The notes under the pieces were generated by a model that ran no database searches, was not told the DNA's origin, and saw only the letters and a list, made by a program, of their open reading frames with translations. Shown piece after piece: positions 43,156 through 52,521 of a stretch of 64,000 nucleotides of DNA. Each line of letters starts with the position of its first letter. Position 1 is the stretch's first letter. The DNA is taken from the NCBI GenBank assembly GCA_964493505.1, contig CAZBNP010000007.1:140673-204672 (forward strand), written 5' to 3'. The DNA comes from Chryseosolibacter sp964493505. Its GTDB lineage: Bacteria; Bacteroidota; Bacteroidia; Cytophagales; Cyclobacteriaceae. Both the position numbers and the translations under genes were made by a program.

Positions 43156-45180
43156 ATGGCAACTGGAACCAACCATAAAAAAGAAAACCACATCCCGGGC
43201 ACTGCGGGAAGGGAAAAAGAAACACCGGACGCGATCGCCGACACAACGGATGAGTTGTATACAACTCTCGCCGGATCGAAAAAATCAAAAAAGAATGGAT
43301 CCCATGCCGATCCGGATGTCCTGATGAAAAGGATCTCCGCACTGGAAAACGAAGCCATGCGGACCCGGCTTGCCCTGGAAGAGGCGGTGGATTCTATTAT
43401 CTCTATCAACCAGAACAAAGAGATCATCTTCTTCAACAAGTCGGCCGAAACCTTATTCGGATACTCACGCGCGGAAGTGATCGGGAAAAATGTAAAAACG
43501 ATCGTCCCGGATGAGCACCAGTCGAACCATGACAGCTATGTGGATAACAACCTCAACGGTGGAGCCAACCAGGTGATCGGAACCGGTCGCGATCTTGAAA
43601 TGACAAGGAAAGATGGCAGCAAGTTCTGGGGAAACCTCGCGCTTTGCAAGGCCGCCGTCGGAGGTGAAGTGCAATACACGGCCTTCATCAAAGACATTAC
43701 CACGCAACGGGCTACATTCATCGAAATGGAAGAGCTGAAAGCGGAGCTTAAAACGCGCATGGACCAGATCAATGTCGCCTGCGTAGTCTCCGAAGCCGAT
43801 CTGAAAGGCAACATCACCTACGTCAATGACAAGTTATGTGAAATCTCGGGTTACTCGCGTGAGGAATGTATCGGCCAGCCACACAGCATGTTTCGTCACC
43901 CCGATATGCCCAAAGAAGTCTTTAAGGAAATGTGGGCTACGATCGGTAAGGGCAAGATCTTCCGCGGCATGATAAAAAACCGATGCAAGGACGGATCTCC
44001 TTACTACGTCGACGCCATGGTCGCTCCCGTACTGGGTCGCAACGGGAAACCTGCCAAGTATATAGGTGTGCGGTTTGTAATCACGGAGCAGATGCTTAAG
44101 GAAGAGGAACTGAAGAAGGCCGCGGAGGAACAAAGCAAAGTAATTGACGTCGTCAGAGCTATGTCCCGTGGCGATCTCTCGCAACGCGTGATGAGCGACT
44201 CGGATGTGGCAAAAGAAGTGAATACCGCACTCGACAATATCACAGCGGTACTTAACCAGATAAACCAGGGAGCGGATGTCGTGGCAAACTCCTCCAATCT
44301 CCTCCAGAAGAAGGTCGAAGCCATGAAGCAAAATGCGACCGAAGTGGGAACGGCAATTGCCCAGATGGCCAAGGGAGCACAAGACCAGGCACAACGCACC
44401 GACGAGTCCTCAAAGCTCGTAAATCACGTAATGGGTTCTGCCAACGAGATGGAAAAGAAAGCCAACCTCATCAACAAGGCCGCGGAAACAGGATTGAGCA
44501 GCTCTACGCAGGGAATGAAGACGGTAAAAGTGCTGGTCGACAACATGACCGGTATCAGGGAGTCGGCAAACCAGACTTCGGAGTCTATCAATATCCTCAC
44601 GAAAAGGACCGAGGAAATCGGACGTACACTGAACGTAATTACCGACATCGCCAGCCAGACGAATCTCCTGGCGTTGAACGCCGCTATAGAAGCCGCCCGC
44701 GCGGGAGATGCCGGTCGCGGATTCGCGGTAGTCGCTGAGGAGATCCGCAAGCTCGCCGAAGATTCACGGAAGTCCGCCGTCGAGATCGAAAAGATCATCG
44801 GCGACGTACAAAAAGATACCGCCTCGGCGACCAAAGCGATCGATCTGATGGACGGAAGCGTGAAGGAAGGAAACAAGTCGAGCATCGAGGCCGAGAAAAT
44901 ATTCCAGGAGATCGCGTCATCGACTGAAGAAACGTTCAATGCTTCCAAGGAAATACAGGTAGCGAGCGTTACCCAAAAGGAATCGATTGGCGTTGTCGTC
45001 AAAAATTTCGAACAGATTGTCGTTGTATCGGAGGAAACCGCAGCAGGAACGCAGCAGGTCGCCAGTTCAAGTCAGCAGATGAACGGCGGAATGATGGAAA
45101 TCGCCAAGGCCGGCGATGAGCTGTCTGCCGTAGCCGCCGAATTGCAGGCAGGTGTAGGACAATTCACGCTTAAGAAATAG
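43156..45180 (+). CDS. Soluble methyl-accepting chemoreceptor with two PAS domains
   Basis: 674 residues with no transmembrane segment, so a cytoplasmic receptor. A Lys-rich N-terminus precedes PAS 1 (about 75-185; IISINQNKEIIFFNKSAETL) and PAS 2 (about 205-315; ITYVNDKLCEISGYS), then a HAMP-like region (DVVRAMSRGDLSQRVMSDSD) and a long coiled-coil signalling domain whose tip reads ASQTNLLALNAAIEAARAG (about residue 497). There is no C-terminal NWETF-type tether for CheR. PAS 2 resembles those in the nearby kinases. It heads the che operon, 35 bp before cheW. Confidence 0.94.
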   Translation: MATGTNHKKENHIPGTAGREKETPDAIADTTDELYTTLAGSKKSKKNGSHADPDVLMKRISALENEAMRTRLALEEAVDSIISINQNKEIIFFNKSAETLFGYSRAEVIGKNVKTIVPDEHQSNHDSYVDNNLNGGANQVIGTGRDLEMTRKDGSKFWGNLALCKAAVGGEVQYTAFIKDITTQRATFIEMEELKAELKTRMDQINVACVVSEADLKGNITYVNDKLCEISGYSREECIGQPHSMFRHPDMPKEVFKEMWATIGKGKIFRGMIKNRCKDGSPYYVDAMVAPVLGRNGKPAKYIGVRFVITEQMLKEEELKKAAEEQSKVIDVVRAMSRGDLSQRVMSDSDVAKEVNTALDNITAVLNQINQGADVVANSSNLLQKKVEAMKQNATEVGTAIAQMAKGAQDQAQRTDESSKLVNHVMGSANEMEKKANLINKAAETGLSSSTQGMKTVKVLVDNMTGIRESANQTSESINILTKRTEEIGRTLNVITDIASQTNLLALNAAIEAARAGDAGRGFAVVAEEIRKLAEDSRKSAVEIEKIIGDVQKDTASATKAIDLMDGSVKEGNKSSIEAEKIFQEIASSTEETFNASKEIQVASVTQKESIGVVVKNFEQIVVVSEETAAGTQQVASSSQQMNGGMMEIAKAGDELSAVAAELQAGVGQFTLKK

Positions 45181-45215
45181 TTGCTCCTATGGGCTGCAAA
45201 AAAACCTAAAAACCT

Positions 45216-45740
45216 ATGCGCGAAAACAAAAATAGCGAACCCGCCGCCGACCATGACCGGACAATTCAAATCGTGGTCTTTAAACTCGGGCAGGAAGAAT
45301 ACGGACTCCATATCGACCAGATAAAGGAAGTCGTCATCACGCCGACCATTACACGGATGCCCCAGACACCTCCCTATGTCAAAGGAGTCGCCAATATTCG
45401 CGGAAATGTCATCGCCATTCTTGATCTGGAGGAGAAATTCGACCTGGCAGGATCAATCCAGGAATCCTCATCGAAGAGCCATTTCACCCTGGTCATCGAA
45501 AGTGAAAACTATAAGATGGGCATCCTGGTTCGGGAGGTACCAAACACTCTCTCGATACCCGCTTCCAGCGTGGAGAATTCTGTTCTTACCGGTGATCTTC
45601 AATCCGACCAGGCGTACATTACAGGAATCGTCAAGCTGGAAAAACGACTTATCATCATGATCGACATCTTCAGGGTTATCGGCGAGCAAGAGGCGCATCA
45701 GCTACTCAAGAAAACAGTTGGACAACCCCTTGAAATATGA
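45216..45740 (+). CDS. cheW: CheW chemosensory adaptor
   Basis: 174 residues forming one CheW domain: IQIVVFKLGQEEYGLHIDQI, TRMPQTPPYVKGVANIRGNV, IAILDLEEKF, GILVREVPNTLSIP and YITGIVKLEKRLIIMIDI. It links the receptor to CheA. The stop overlaps the cheD start (45737-45740), so translation is coupled. A single cheW serves the single receptor in this locus. Confidence 0.95.
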   Translation: MRENKNSEPAADHDRTIQIVVFKLGQEEYGLHIDQIKEVVITPTITRMPQTPPYVKGVANIRGNVIAILDLEEKFDLAGSIQESSSKSHFTLVIESENYKMGILVREVPNTLSIPASSVENSVLTGDLQSDQAYITGIVKLEKRLIIMIDIFRVIGEQEAHQLLKKTVGQPLEI

Positions 45741-46195
45741 TCGAACACATAATGCTTGCCATTAACGATGTCGATGTGAGCGACCATCCGGTTGTTTACA
45801 CCTGCTATGGATTGGGATCCTGCATTGGCTTATTTATCTCGGACCGATCGAAAGCGGTCTCAGGTGGTGCTCATATCGCACTAGCACTGCCATCCCCGAA
45901 CAGCCAATATCCGGATGCCTTCGACATGATCGATCAGTTGCTCACTGGTCTAAAAGAACGCGGCAGTGATCTCAGCACGCTCCGCGCAAAAATCGCCGGA
46001 GGCGCAAGAGTTTATGACTCGTCGCCCGACATCGGTGCCTGCAATGTAGAAATGGTAATGAATTACCTGGTCAGGCACAAAATATTCCTGGCTGCAACGG
46101 ATGTAGGCGGAAGATGCGCCCGGACAGCGAGGTTCGACAGCGATACCGGCAAACTCGGCATTACTACTTCCGACCTGACAACGTACTCTATCTAA
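45737..46195 (+). CDS. cheD: CheD receptor glutamine deamidase
   Basis: 152 residues. The catalytic pair of the family is visible: Cys in YGLGSCIGLF and His in SGGAHIAL, followed by KIAGGARVYD and DVGGRCARTARFDSDTGKLG. CheD deamidates receptor glutamines and, in Bacillus/Thermotoga-type systems, binds CheC. The CheC/CheX-like gene downstream fits that model. It overlaps cheW by 4 bp and is 11 bp before cheY. Confidence 0.93.
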   Translation: MIEHIMLAINDVDVSDHPVVYTCYGLGSCIGLFISDRSKAVSGGAHIALALPSPNSQYPDAFDMIDQLLTGLKERGSDLSTLRAKIAGGARVYDSSPDIGACNVEMVMNYLVRHKIFLAATDVGGRCARTARFDSDTGKLGITTSDLTTYSI

Positions 46196-46206
46196 ACCCT
46201 AATCGT

Positions 46207-46563
46207 ATGGCAAAAAATGTTTTGATCGTTGACGACTCTCTATATATGCGGACGGTCATTAAAGAAGCACTCGAAGTCAATGGATATCGTGTGATCGGAC
46301 AAGCCACAAACGGAGAAGAAGCTATTGACCTAGCGTTCGATCTCAAACCCGATATCATCACGCTCGATAACATCCTTCCGGATATGATCGGTACGGATAT
46401 CCTGAAAGTCTACACCGAAGAAGGCCTGCCCTCCAAAGTGATCATGATCAGCGCGGTAGGACAAGAATCGGTAATCCAGGAAGGGTTGAGCCTCGGCGCT
46501 AAGGCTTACCTGGTGAAGCCGTTTACTTCTGATCAGTTGCTGAATGAAGTAAACAAGCTATAA
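46207..46563 (+). CDS. cheY: CheY-like single-domain response regulator
   Basis: 118 residues: acidic pair in VLIVDDSLYMRTVI, acceptor Asp in DIITLDNILPDMIG, switch Ser in VIMISAVGQ and Lys in AYLVKPFTS. It has no output domain, so it acts by protein contact. With no flagellar motor in the window, its target is probably something other than a flagellar switch. The ATG at 46207 is chosen because upstream codons overlap the cheD end. Confidence 0.92.
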   Translation: MAKNVLIVDDSLYMRTVIKEALEVNGYRVIGQATNGEEAIDLAFDLKPDIITLDNILPDMIGTDILKVYTEEGLPSKVIMISAVGQESVIQEGLSLGAKAYLVKPFTSDQLLNEVNKL

Positions 46564-46572
46564 CATCCTGGA

Positions 46573-47601
46573 ATGGCCGGACCGAAAATAAGGACCTTGT
46601 TAATCGAAGATTCAGGGTTTATGAGAATTCTCCTGTCTGATCTCCTGCGTAAAGACGAACATATCGACGTCATCGGAACGGCTTCCGATGGCCTTGAGGG
46701 AGTTGAGAAAGTGCGGGACCTGAAACCCGACGTGGTGATCACGGATGTGGTGATGCCGCGCTTCGACGGGCTTTACGTGGTCCAACAACTAATGCACGAG
46801 ATGCCCCTTCCCATCATCCTGCTCAGCTCCCTCGACCGGACGGATCAAAAAATTTTCGACGCGCTAAACGAAGGTGCTTTTGACTTCCTTGACAAGCCGC
46901 GCGCCGAACACGCTTCGGAGGGATACGCACCGCTGACAAACCTCGTACGCGAGGCCGTCATTACAGACCGCTTCAAACTGGGACGAAAAGCCCAGGGAAA
47001 GAATACATCCGAACACTCATTCGAAGAGAACCTCAATTATGACATCGTTGTCATCGGGTCGTCAACCGGTGGGCCCGGCGCCGTAGAATCATTGCTTAAC
47101 AACCTCCCAAAAAATCTCTCTGTTCCGGTAATCATCGCCCAACACATGCCGGAACGTTTCATCGAAAGCTTCGGTCTGCGCCTCAGAGACTCAACCGGCC
47201 TGCGTGTCAGTGTCGCAAGAAACGGAGACCTGTTGCTGAGCAACCACATCTATCTGGCCCCGGGGACATCCAATATTCGCGTCGAAAAATCAAGGTCCGG
47301 TCCAAGGATCAAATATGTTTCCGATAACTTCAAGGAATTCAACAATCCGTCAATCGATTGCCTCTTCGAATCCGTCGCCCATACTTACGGGGAAAACACT
47401 ATCGGAGTTATCCTTACCGGCATGGGCAGAGACGGAGTCGCCGGCTTGAAGAGAATAAAAAGCTTTGGCGGCCTGACGATCGCGCAAGACGAAGCCTCAT
47501 CGATCGTCTATGGAATGCCTAAAGCAGCTTTTGAAACCGGCGCAGCAAAATACCAGATTCCACTGACGGAAATACCCAACTTTATTGTTAGCGCATTATG
47601 A
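46573..47601 (+). CDS. cheB: CheB receptor methylesterase response regulator
   Basis: 342 residues. An N-terminal receiver (LLIEDSGFMRILLSDLL; Asp in VVITDVVMPRFDG) is joined to the C-terminal methylesterase with the catalytic triad Ser in VIGSSTGGPGA, His in IIAQHMPERF and Asp in TGMGRDGVAG. It removes methyl groups from the receptor when phosphorylated by CheA. It overlaps cheA by 4 bp. Confidence 0.95.
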   Translation: MAGPKIRTLLIEDSGFMRILLSDLLRKDEHIDVIGTASDGLEGVEKVRDLKPDVVITDVVMPRFDGLYVVQQLMHEMPLPIILLSSLDRTDQKIFDALNEGAFDFLDKPRAEHASEGYAPLTNLVREAVITDRFKLGRKAQGKNTSEHSFEENLNYDIVVIGSSTGGPGAVESLLNNLPKNLSVPVIIAQHMPERFIESFGLRLRDSTGLRVSVARNGDLLLSNHIYLAPGTSNIRVEKSRSGPRIKYVSDNFKEFNNPSIDCLFESVAHTYGENTIGVILTGMGRDGVAGLKRIKSFGGLTIAQDEASSIVYGMPKAAFETGAAKYQIPLTEIPNFIVSAL

Positions 47602-49331
47602 CTACGGAAGGAAAAGATCAGGAATACCGCGAGATATTTCTGGCTGAAGCGCTGGAGAACTACACGGAGATCAACCGGTTGCTCACCATTCTTGAAAAGA
47701 ATGTAACGGACAGCAAAGCAATCCAGGCGCTGTTCCGGATTACGCATACGCTCAAGGGAAATTCCACTGGCATGGGGTATGACAAGATCGCGGAGCTTGC
47801 GCATGTTATGGAGGACTTCTTCGGCGAAGTGCGTGACGGAAGAATCAGTCTGGGAAGCGATATTTTTTCTTCCGTATTCAAGGCAGCGGATGTGCTCGGT
47901 GAACTCATCGACGCCGTAAAGACGGCGCGAGAAGTGAAGTTCAGAGGTATTAAAACCAAGCTGGAAGTCCTGATCAGGGAAGCAAGAGCCGTTCACAATG
48001 GAAACGAATCCGCAGAAAAGTCTTCAGATCAGGTGGCGTCCCCACCCGAGACCAATTCAGCGGCGCCAATCGTGCCGGATGATAGTGAGAGCGATCCCGA
48101 AGCCGATTCAACCAATGTAACCTTCTCGGACCTGGTTCAGGTACCGGTAAAGAAGCTCGACAATCTCTTGAACCTGGTGGGTGAACTGGTGATAGAACGC
48201 GACCGTATCATCGCGAACAGTGCTGGCGTGCAATCGGCCAATGAGTTCTCTAGGCTCAACCGCATCTCGTCAGACCTGCAATACTCGGTGATGGATGTCA
48301 GATTGGTCCAGGTCGGGTTTCTGTTCAACAAATTCCACCGGATCGTAAGAGACGCCGCCGCGAAAGAAAAAAAATCCGTAAACCTGAGGCTGGAAGGAAC
48401 CGAAACGGAAATAGACCGCAACATCCTGCAGGTGATCAGCGATTCGCTGATACACCTTATCAGGAACTCTGTCGGTCACGGAATAGAATCGCCGGAAACC
48501 AGAAAAAAGCATAAGAAATCCATCGAAGGAAATATTACACTTTCGGCCACCAGCGAGTCAGACAGGGTTCTGATAAAAATCAGCGACGACGGAGCCGGGA
48601 TCGATCCTGACCGCATCAAACAAAAAGCAATCGTAAAAGGAATTATCACCGCGCAGGAGGCCAGTCTGCTGAGCGACCGGGACGTGATCATGCTCATCTT
48701 TGAACCTGGCTTTTCGACGATGGATACCGTGACAGCAATTTCCGGGCGTGGTGTGGGAATGGATGTCGTCAAAAAAGCCCTCGACTCTATCGGGGGTAGC
48801 ATCCATGTGGACTCAGTTCCTGGTGAAGGAAGTGTTTTCACGCTGAGCCTGCCCTCGTCCATGGCCGTGAAGTCTACCTTGCTATTCGACCTCGACGGCC
48901 AGGTGTATGCGATCCCTTTGTCGTTTACCGAGTCGGTAATCTCCATTTATAAATCCGACGTTCACAAAGCAGCCAACGGCCTGATCACCGTACACCTCAA
49001 CAACACCATTCACGTGGTCTTCCTTTCGGACTTCTTCGAGCAGAACTGTGGCAAATCAAACACAAAATACAGGTCCTTCGATCAGTTGCATCCGGAACAG
49101 AAGCTGGAGATCGTAGTCGTTTCGTTCGGAGGGAAGCGTATCGGCCTCGTCGTCGACAAGCTCCTGCAACAGAAGGAGATCGTTGAGAAACCGCTACGGA
49201 AACCGTTTGACAATATCCCGTTGCTCAGTGGCGTGACAATCCTGGGAAACGGAAACGTATGCCTGGCACTCAGCATCCCGGGAATTGTCCAGGGTATCCA
49301 CAATAGCCAATCCAGTAAAATCAATACCTGA
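47598..49331 (+). CDS. cheA: CheA histidine kinase
   Basis: 577 residues. P1 Hpt domain with the phospho-His in ITHTLKGNSTGMGY (about residue 51), a short linker in place of a clear P2, P3 dimerisation (VPVKKLDNLLNLVGELVIER), P4 ATPase (LIHLIRNSVGHGIESPE, ISDDGAGIDPD, ISGRGVGMDVV, GEGSVFTLSLP) and the P5 CheW-like domain (LLFDLDGQVYAIPLSFTESV, GLVVDKLLQQKEIVEKP). All catalytic boxes are present. The absence of an obvious P2 may lower specificity for CheY/CheB over other partners. cheB overlaps by 4 bp and the CheC/X-like gene follows by 4 bp. Confidence 0.95.
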   Translation: MTTEGKDQEYREIFLAEALENYTEINRLLTILEKNVTDSKAIQALFRITHTLKGNSTGMGYDKIAELAHVMEDFFGEVRDGRISLGSDIFSSVFKAADVLGELIDAVKTAREVKFRGIKTKLEVLIREARAVHNGNESAEKSSDQVASPPETNSAAPIVPDDSESDPEADSTNVTFSDLVQVPVKKLDNLLNLVGELVIERDRIIANSAGVQSANEFSRLNRISSDLQYSVMDVRLVQVGFLFNKFHRIVRDAAAKEKKSVNLRLEGTETEIDRNILQVISDSLIHLIRNSVGHGIESPETRKKHKKSIEGNITLSATSESDRVLIKISDDGAGIDPDRIKQKAIVKGIITAQEASLLSDRDVIMLIFEPGFSTMDTVTAISGRGVGMDVVKKALDSIGGSIHVDSVPGEGSVFTLSLPSSMAVKSTLLFDLDGQVYAIPLSFTESVISIYKSDVHKAANGLITVHLNNTIHVVFLSDFFEQNCGKSNTKYRSFDQLHPEQKLEIVVVSFGGKRIGLVVDKLLQQKEIVEKPLRKPFDNIPLLSGVTILGNGNVCLALSIPGIVQGIHNSQSSKINT

Positions 49332-49335
49332 GCTT

Positions 49336-49941
49336 ATGCCGAGCAGGATGAACCCAGCGCTTGAAGTAAATCTTTTATCCGGTTTCGAAACCGGCTATGC
49401 CAATGCCGTCTCCTCTTTCACAAGACTGATCAATGAAAAAGTACGCTATTACAACCTGTACTCCGGATTCCTCACGCTGGATTCCCCAGCCTTTATCGAA
49501 TCAGCCGCATTGAAAAGGAAAGGATCAGACCAACTTTTGACAACTGAAGTATTCGGGGAGCTCACGGGAAAGAGTTACCTCCTGATCCCGGAAACTGACT
49601 ATGCGATCTTAACAAAGACGATTCCGGAAAGCGACAACCCGCAAGTATCATTGAAAGACGAATTCGCCAAAGAGCTCGACAACATCCTGTCGGCGGCGGT
49701 AATAACGGAACTCTCCAATCAACTAAAACTGAAGGTATACGGCGATGTTCCGGTTCTGGTCGGCAATGTTGCAGGAGACTTTAAAGAAATCATCCTCAAC
49801 GACTTCAGAGTCGGTACGAATGAAGTCTTTGTCACGGCAATCGGCTTCAAATTCGACAACCATCCAACGTTCAACCCCGCCTTCATCTGGATACTAAACA
49901 GCCATATCCTGAAGACGCTTGCTCCCCATCTTCCCAAGTGA
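49336..49941 (+). CDS. CheC/CheX-like protein, candidate CheY-P phosphatase
   Basis: 201 residues of the CheC/CheX/FliY type: a central beta-sheet with long helices. The helix DEFAKELDNILSAAVITELS has the ExxN pair of the phosphatase motif (D/S-x3-E-x2-N), although the first position is Glu instead of Asp or Ser. A second such helix is not clear. It would dephosphorylate CheY-P and could bind CheD. The start at 49336 follows the cheA stop; a second ATG (49348) is possible. The stop overlaps the cheR start. Confidence 0.72.
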   Translation: MPSRMNPALEVNLLSGFETGYANAVSSFTRLINEKVRYYNLYSGFLTLDSPAFIESAALKRKGSDQLLTTEVFGELTGKSYLLIPETDYAILTKTIPESDNPQVSLKDEFAKELDNILSAAVITELSNQLKLKVYGDVPVLVGNVAGDFKEIILNDFRVGTNEVFVTAIGFKFDNHPTFNPAFIWILNSHILKTLAPHLPK

Positions 49942-50789
49942 ATACACCAGCGCATCCCGAACATCCCGCGCAACCCATTGCGATCTCTGACGAAGAGCTG
50001 AAGTCACTCACTGATGCAATCCAGCAAAGGCATGGGATCGACTTCAGTTGTTATGAACCCAAGTCCCTCAAGCGAAGGTTGGTGCGGGCATTACACGTCT
50101 TCAAGTTAAGTGCTGTTCATGAGTTGTGGATAAAAATTCTGAAAGACCGTTCGTTCATCTATCCCTTCATGGATGAAATAAGTGTGGGGCTGACCTCGAT
50201 GTTTCGCGACCCGGTGCTTTGGAACAGGTTATTGGAAATGCTACGGGGGGAGTGGTCTGGAAAAAACCAGCTGTCCATCTGGCATGCCGGTTGTTCTACC
50301 GGAGAGGAAGTATATACCATGGGGATACTCCTGAAAGAATCTGTCTTTACAGGACAGGTCCATGCACGCGCAACCGACATCAGCAACCAGGCGATAGAAA
50401 CTGCGCGCCGCGGTGAGTATCACAAAATGAAACTCGAGGAGTACGACCAGAATTACAAACAGTTTCGCCGCAATGGGACGATTAAAACCTATTGCGTCGA
50501 AAACGCCGACCAGGTCCGGCTGAATCCGTCCCTCATCCAGCATGTGACATTCGAGTATCACAACCTTATAACCAGTCCCTTCTCGGGGAACTATGATATC
50601 ATTTTTTGTCGAAACGTGATGATCTACTTCGACGCCAACGCAAAGATCAAACTATTCGAAAAATTCCATCAGGTATTAAATCCCGACGGACTCTTTATCG
50701 TCGGATTCTATGACGCCGTCCTGCCAATGGTCAATCCTTCCATGTTCAAGATATTCGACACTGATGCAAAAATATTTCAGAAAGTATAA
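49938..50789 (+). CDS. cheR: CheR receptor methyltransferase
   Basis: 283 residues. The N-terminal helical domain (GIDFSCYEPKSLKRRLVRAL) is followed by the SAM-binding domain: SMFRDPVLWNRLLEM, IWHAGCSTGEEVYTMGILL, ATDISNQAIETARRGEY, NYDIIFCRNVMIYFD and LNPDGLFIVGF. It methylates receptor glutamates. It starts with GTG overlapping the previous stop (GTGA, 49938-49941). It is the last gene of the tightly packed che block; 188 bp follow before the phosphatase gene. Confidence 0.94.
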   Translation: MNTPAHPEHPAQPIAISDEELKSLTDAIQQRHGIDFSCYEPKSLKRRLVRALHVFKLSAVHELWIKILKDRSFIYPFMDEISVGLTSMFRDPVLWNRLLEMLRGEWSGKNQLSIWHAGCSTGEEVYTMGILLKESVFTGQVHARATDISNQAIETARRGEYHKMKLEEYDQNYKQFRRNGTIKTYCVENADQVRLNPSLIQHVTFEYHNLITSPFSGNYDIIFCRNVMIYFDANAKIKLFEKFHQVLNPDGLFIVGFYDAVLPMVNPSMFKIFDTDAKIFQKV

Positions 50790-50914
50790 TCCGAAAAAGT
50801 GTGTCAACCATGCGACGCCCCGCTGCGATTCAGTAATACTACGTATACCCGTCAGTAAAAAAACCAAGTATGGATAAGTGATAGTCCTATTTTTAGCTGA
50901 CCGTACAATACACA

Positions 50915-50933
50915 CCTTTACCTGATGTAAAGG
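50915..50933. repeat. Inverted repeat between the che block and the phosphatase gene
   Basis: ccttta plus c pairs with gtaaagg across 5 bases in the 188-bp gap (50790-50977). It may be an operator or a weak mRNA stem; there is no U-run, so it is not a clear terminator. TATTTTTA near 50889 is an imperfect -7 box, so a second promoter may start here. Confidence 0.4.
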
Positions 50934-50977
50934 CGCATAGCCGCGATAAAAATATTTTAGTGAAAAAGTCCTAATTA

Positions 50978-51931
50978 ATGACTCCTGAAACTGCGATTTC
51001 CGAGATAGAAAAACTCAGGAAAGAGAATGAAATGCTGAGTCTGAACATCGAAGAACTGACAAGAACAAACGAGTTCCTCGTATCTGCAACCTGGCGGGAG
51101 CGGGAGATAAAAACCAAACTCCATAACGCCCTTGAGGAGCTAAAGGTAACCAAGCAGCTCGTCGACACACAGCATAAGAGCATTACTGACAGCATTAACT
51201 ATGCAAGTCGCATTCAGGATGCTATTATTCCAAAATACGACGACATCCGGGATAGATTCGCGGATGTCTTCCTTTATCACGAAGCAAAAGACATCGTAAG
51301 CGGCGACTTCCCCTGGTTGTTTGAGAACAGCGATCATATTTATGTGGCTGCGGTGGATTGTACGGGACATGGCGTTCCCGGAGCAATGATGTCGCTGATA
51401 GGTCACCTTCTGCTGAATGACATCGCAAGACACGAAGCGCTCGACCCAGCCTCACTCCTCGCCCACCTGCACTGGGGTGTGGTTAGAACATTGAAACAGG
51501 CGGAGGAAGGAAAGCAAACAGCAGACGGAATGGATCTCGCGTTGTGCAGAATCAACCCCCGGAGCAATCAAATCGAATTCTCAGGTGCTCACAGGCCTCT
51601 ATACCATATTAGCAATGGTACACTCGAAGTGTACGCCGGCGACCGGTTTCCCATAGGAGGCAACCAGTACAAGGGAAAAAACAACTTTACCAATTACTCG
51701 ATAAAGGCAAAGCCCGGTGATTGCATCTATTTTTTCTCAGACGGGCTAACGGACCAGTTTGGCGGTCCGGTCGGCCAGAAGATAGGATCCAAAAGAATCA
51801 AGGAAATACTCGTCCAAAACGCCCATCTCGATATGCGCGCGCAGCATGAACGGTTGCGATCAGCCTGCGATGAATGGCGGGGGTCCAACAAGAAAATCGA
51901 CGACGTACTCGCAATAGGCATCAGGTTCTGA
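50978..51931 (+). CDS. SpoIIE/PP2C-type serine/threonine phosphatase (SiaA/RsbU-like output)
   Basis: 317 residues. An N-terminal coiled coil (residues 5-75; ISEIEKLRKENEMLSLNIEE) precedes the PPM phosphatase domain with the metal-binding motifs KDIVSGDFPW, AVDCTGHGVPGAMMSLIG, ADGMDLALC, FFSDGLTDQFGG and KKIDDVLAIG. There is no sensor domain or membrane helix, unlike P. aeruginosa SiaA. It is followed by SiaB- and SiaC-like genes, so it should dephosphorylate the SiaC-like protein. Input may come through the coiled coil. Confidence 0.92.
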   Translation: MTPETAISEIEKLRKENEMLSLNIEELTRTNEFLVSATWREREIKTKLHNALEELKVTKQLVDTQHKSITDSINYASRIQDAIIPKYDDIRDRFADVFLYHEAKDIVSGDFPWLFENSDHIYVAAVDCTGHGVPGAMMSLIGHLLLNDIARHEALDPASLLAHLHWGVVRTLKQAEEGKQTADGMDLALCRINPRSNQIEFSGAHRPLYHISNGTLEVYAGDRFPIGGNQYKGKNNFTNYSIKAKPGDCIYFFSDGLTDQFGGPVGQKIGSKRIKEILVQNAHLDMRAQHERLRSACDEWRGSNKKIDDVLAIGIRF

Positions 51932-51955
51932 ACAACTAAACTACCCATACGATCG

Positions 51956-52516
51956 ATGGAAAATACCAAATTCATGGAATTCGTCTCCCGGATCCACAAG
52001 GACATGATTGACAACAAAATCCTCCTGGTGTATGAAGGTGAAGTAAACCAGGACATCACGAAGGCTTTTACCACCATGACGGAGAAAAACCTCGAAGAAG
52101 ACGAACAAACCAGCATTTCAATTAAGAAAAGGGTGTACCATGTCATGGTCGAGTGTCTGCAAAACATTGGCAGGCATTCAGACAATATTGACTCAGGAAT
52201 GCCTGAAATACCTGGCAACGGGATCTTTATCGTGTGCCGAAATGACGAGGGATTCAATGTTGTGACCGGAAACCCGATCGCAAACTCCAAAATCGATCAA
52301 GTGACTACGATGCTTGAAAAAGTCAACAACATGAGCGAAGAAGAAGTTAAGGCGTATTACAAACAGAAAATACTCGAGAGCCGCATCTCGGAGAAAGGTG
52401 GCGCGGGTCTCGGGTTTATCGATATCGTAAAAAAGACCGGCAACAAGATCCATTTTCACTTCGAAAAGATCAATGACCTCACGTCATTCTTTATCGTCAA
52501 AACTCAAATCTCGTAA
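51956..52516 (+). CDS. siaB: SiaB-family protein kinase (GHKL fold)
   Basis: 186 residues of the SiaB (DUF6272) family, GHKL kinases that phosphorylate a SiaC partner on threonine. The N-box is VMVECLQNIGRHSDN (Glu and Asn retained) and a G-rich ATP-lid motif is SEKGGAGLGFIDIV. It begins 24 bp after the phosphatase gene and ends 5 bp before the SiaC-like gene, the same phosphatase-kinase-phosphoprotein order as siaABC. Confidence 0.88.
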   Translation: MENTKFMEFVSRIHKDMIDNKILLVYEGEVNQDITKAFTTMTEKNLEEDEQTSISIKKRVYHVMVECLQNIGRHSDNIDSGMPEIPGNGIFIVCRNDEGFNVVTGNPIANSKIDQVTTMLEKVNNMSEEEVKAYYKQKILESRISEKGGAGLGFIDIVKKTGNKIHFHFEKINDLTSFFIVKTQIS

Positions 52517-52521
52517 ACATT

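Noticed and set aside
43156..50789. Flagellar chemotaxis operon
   Set aside because: No flagellar gene or FliM/FliN target is in the window, and gliding Bacteroidota lack flagella, so a flagellar role was not assigned.
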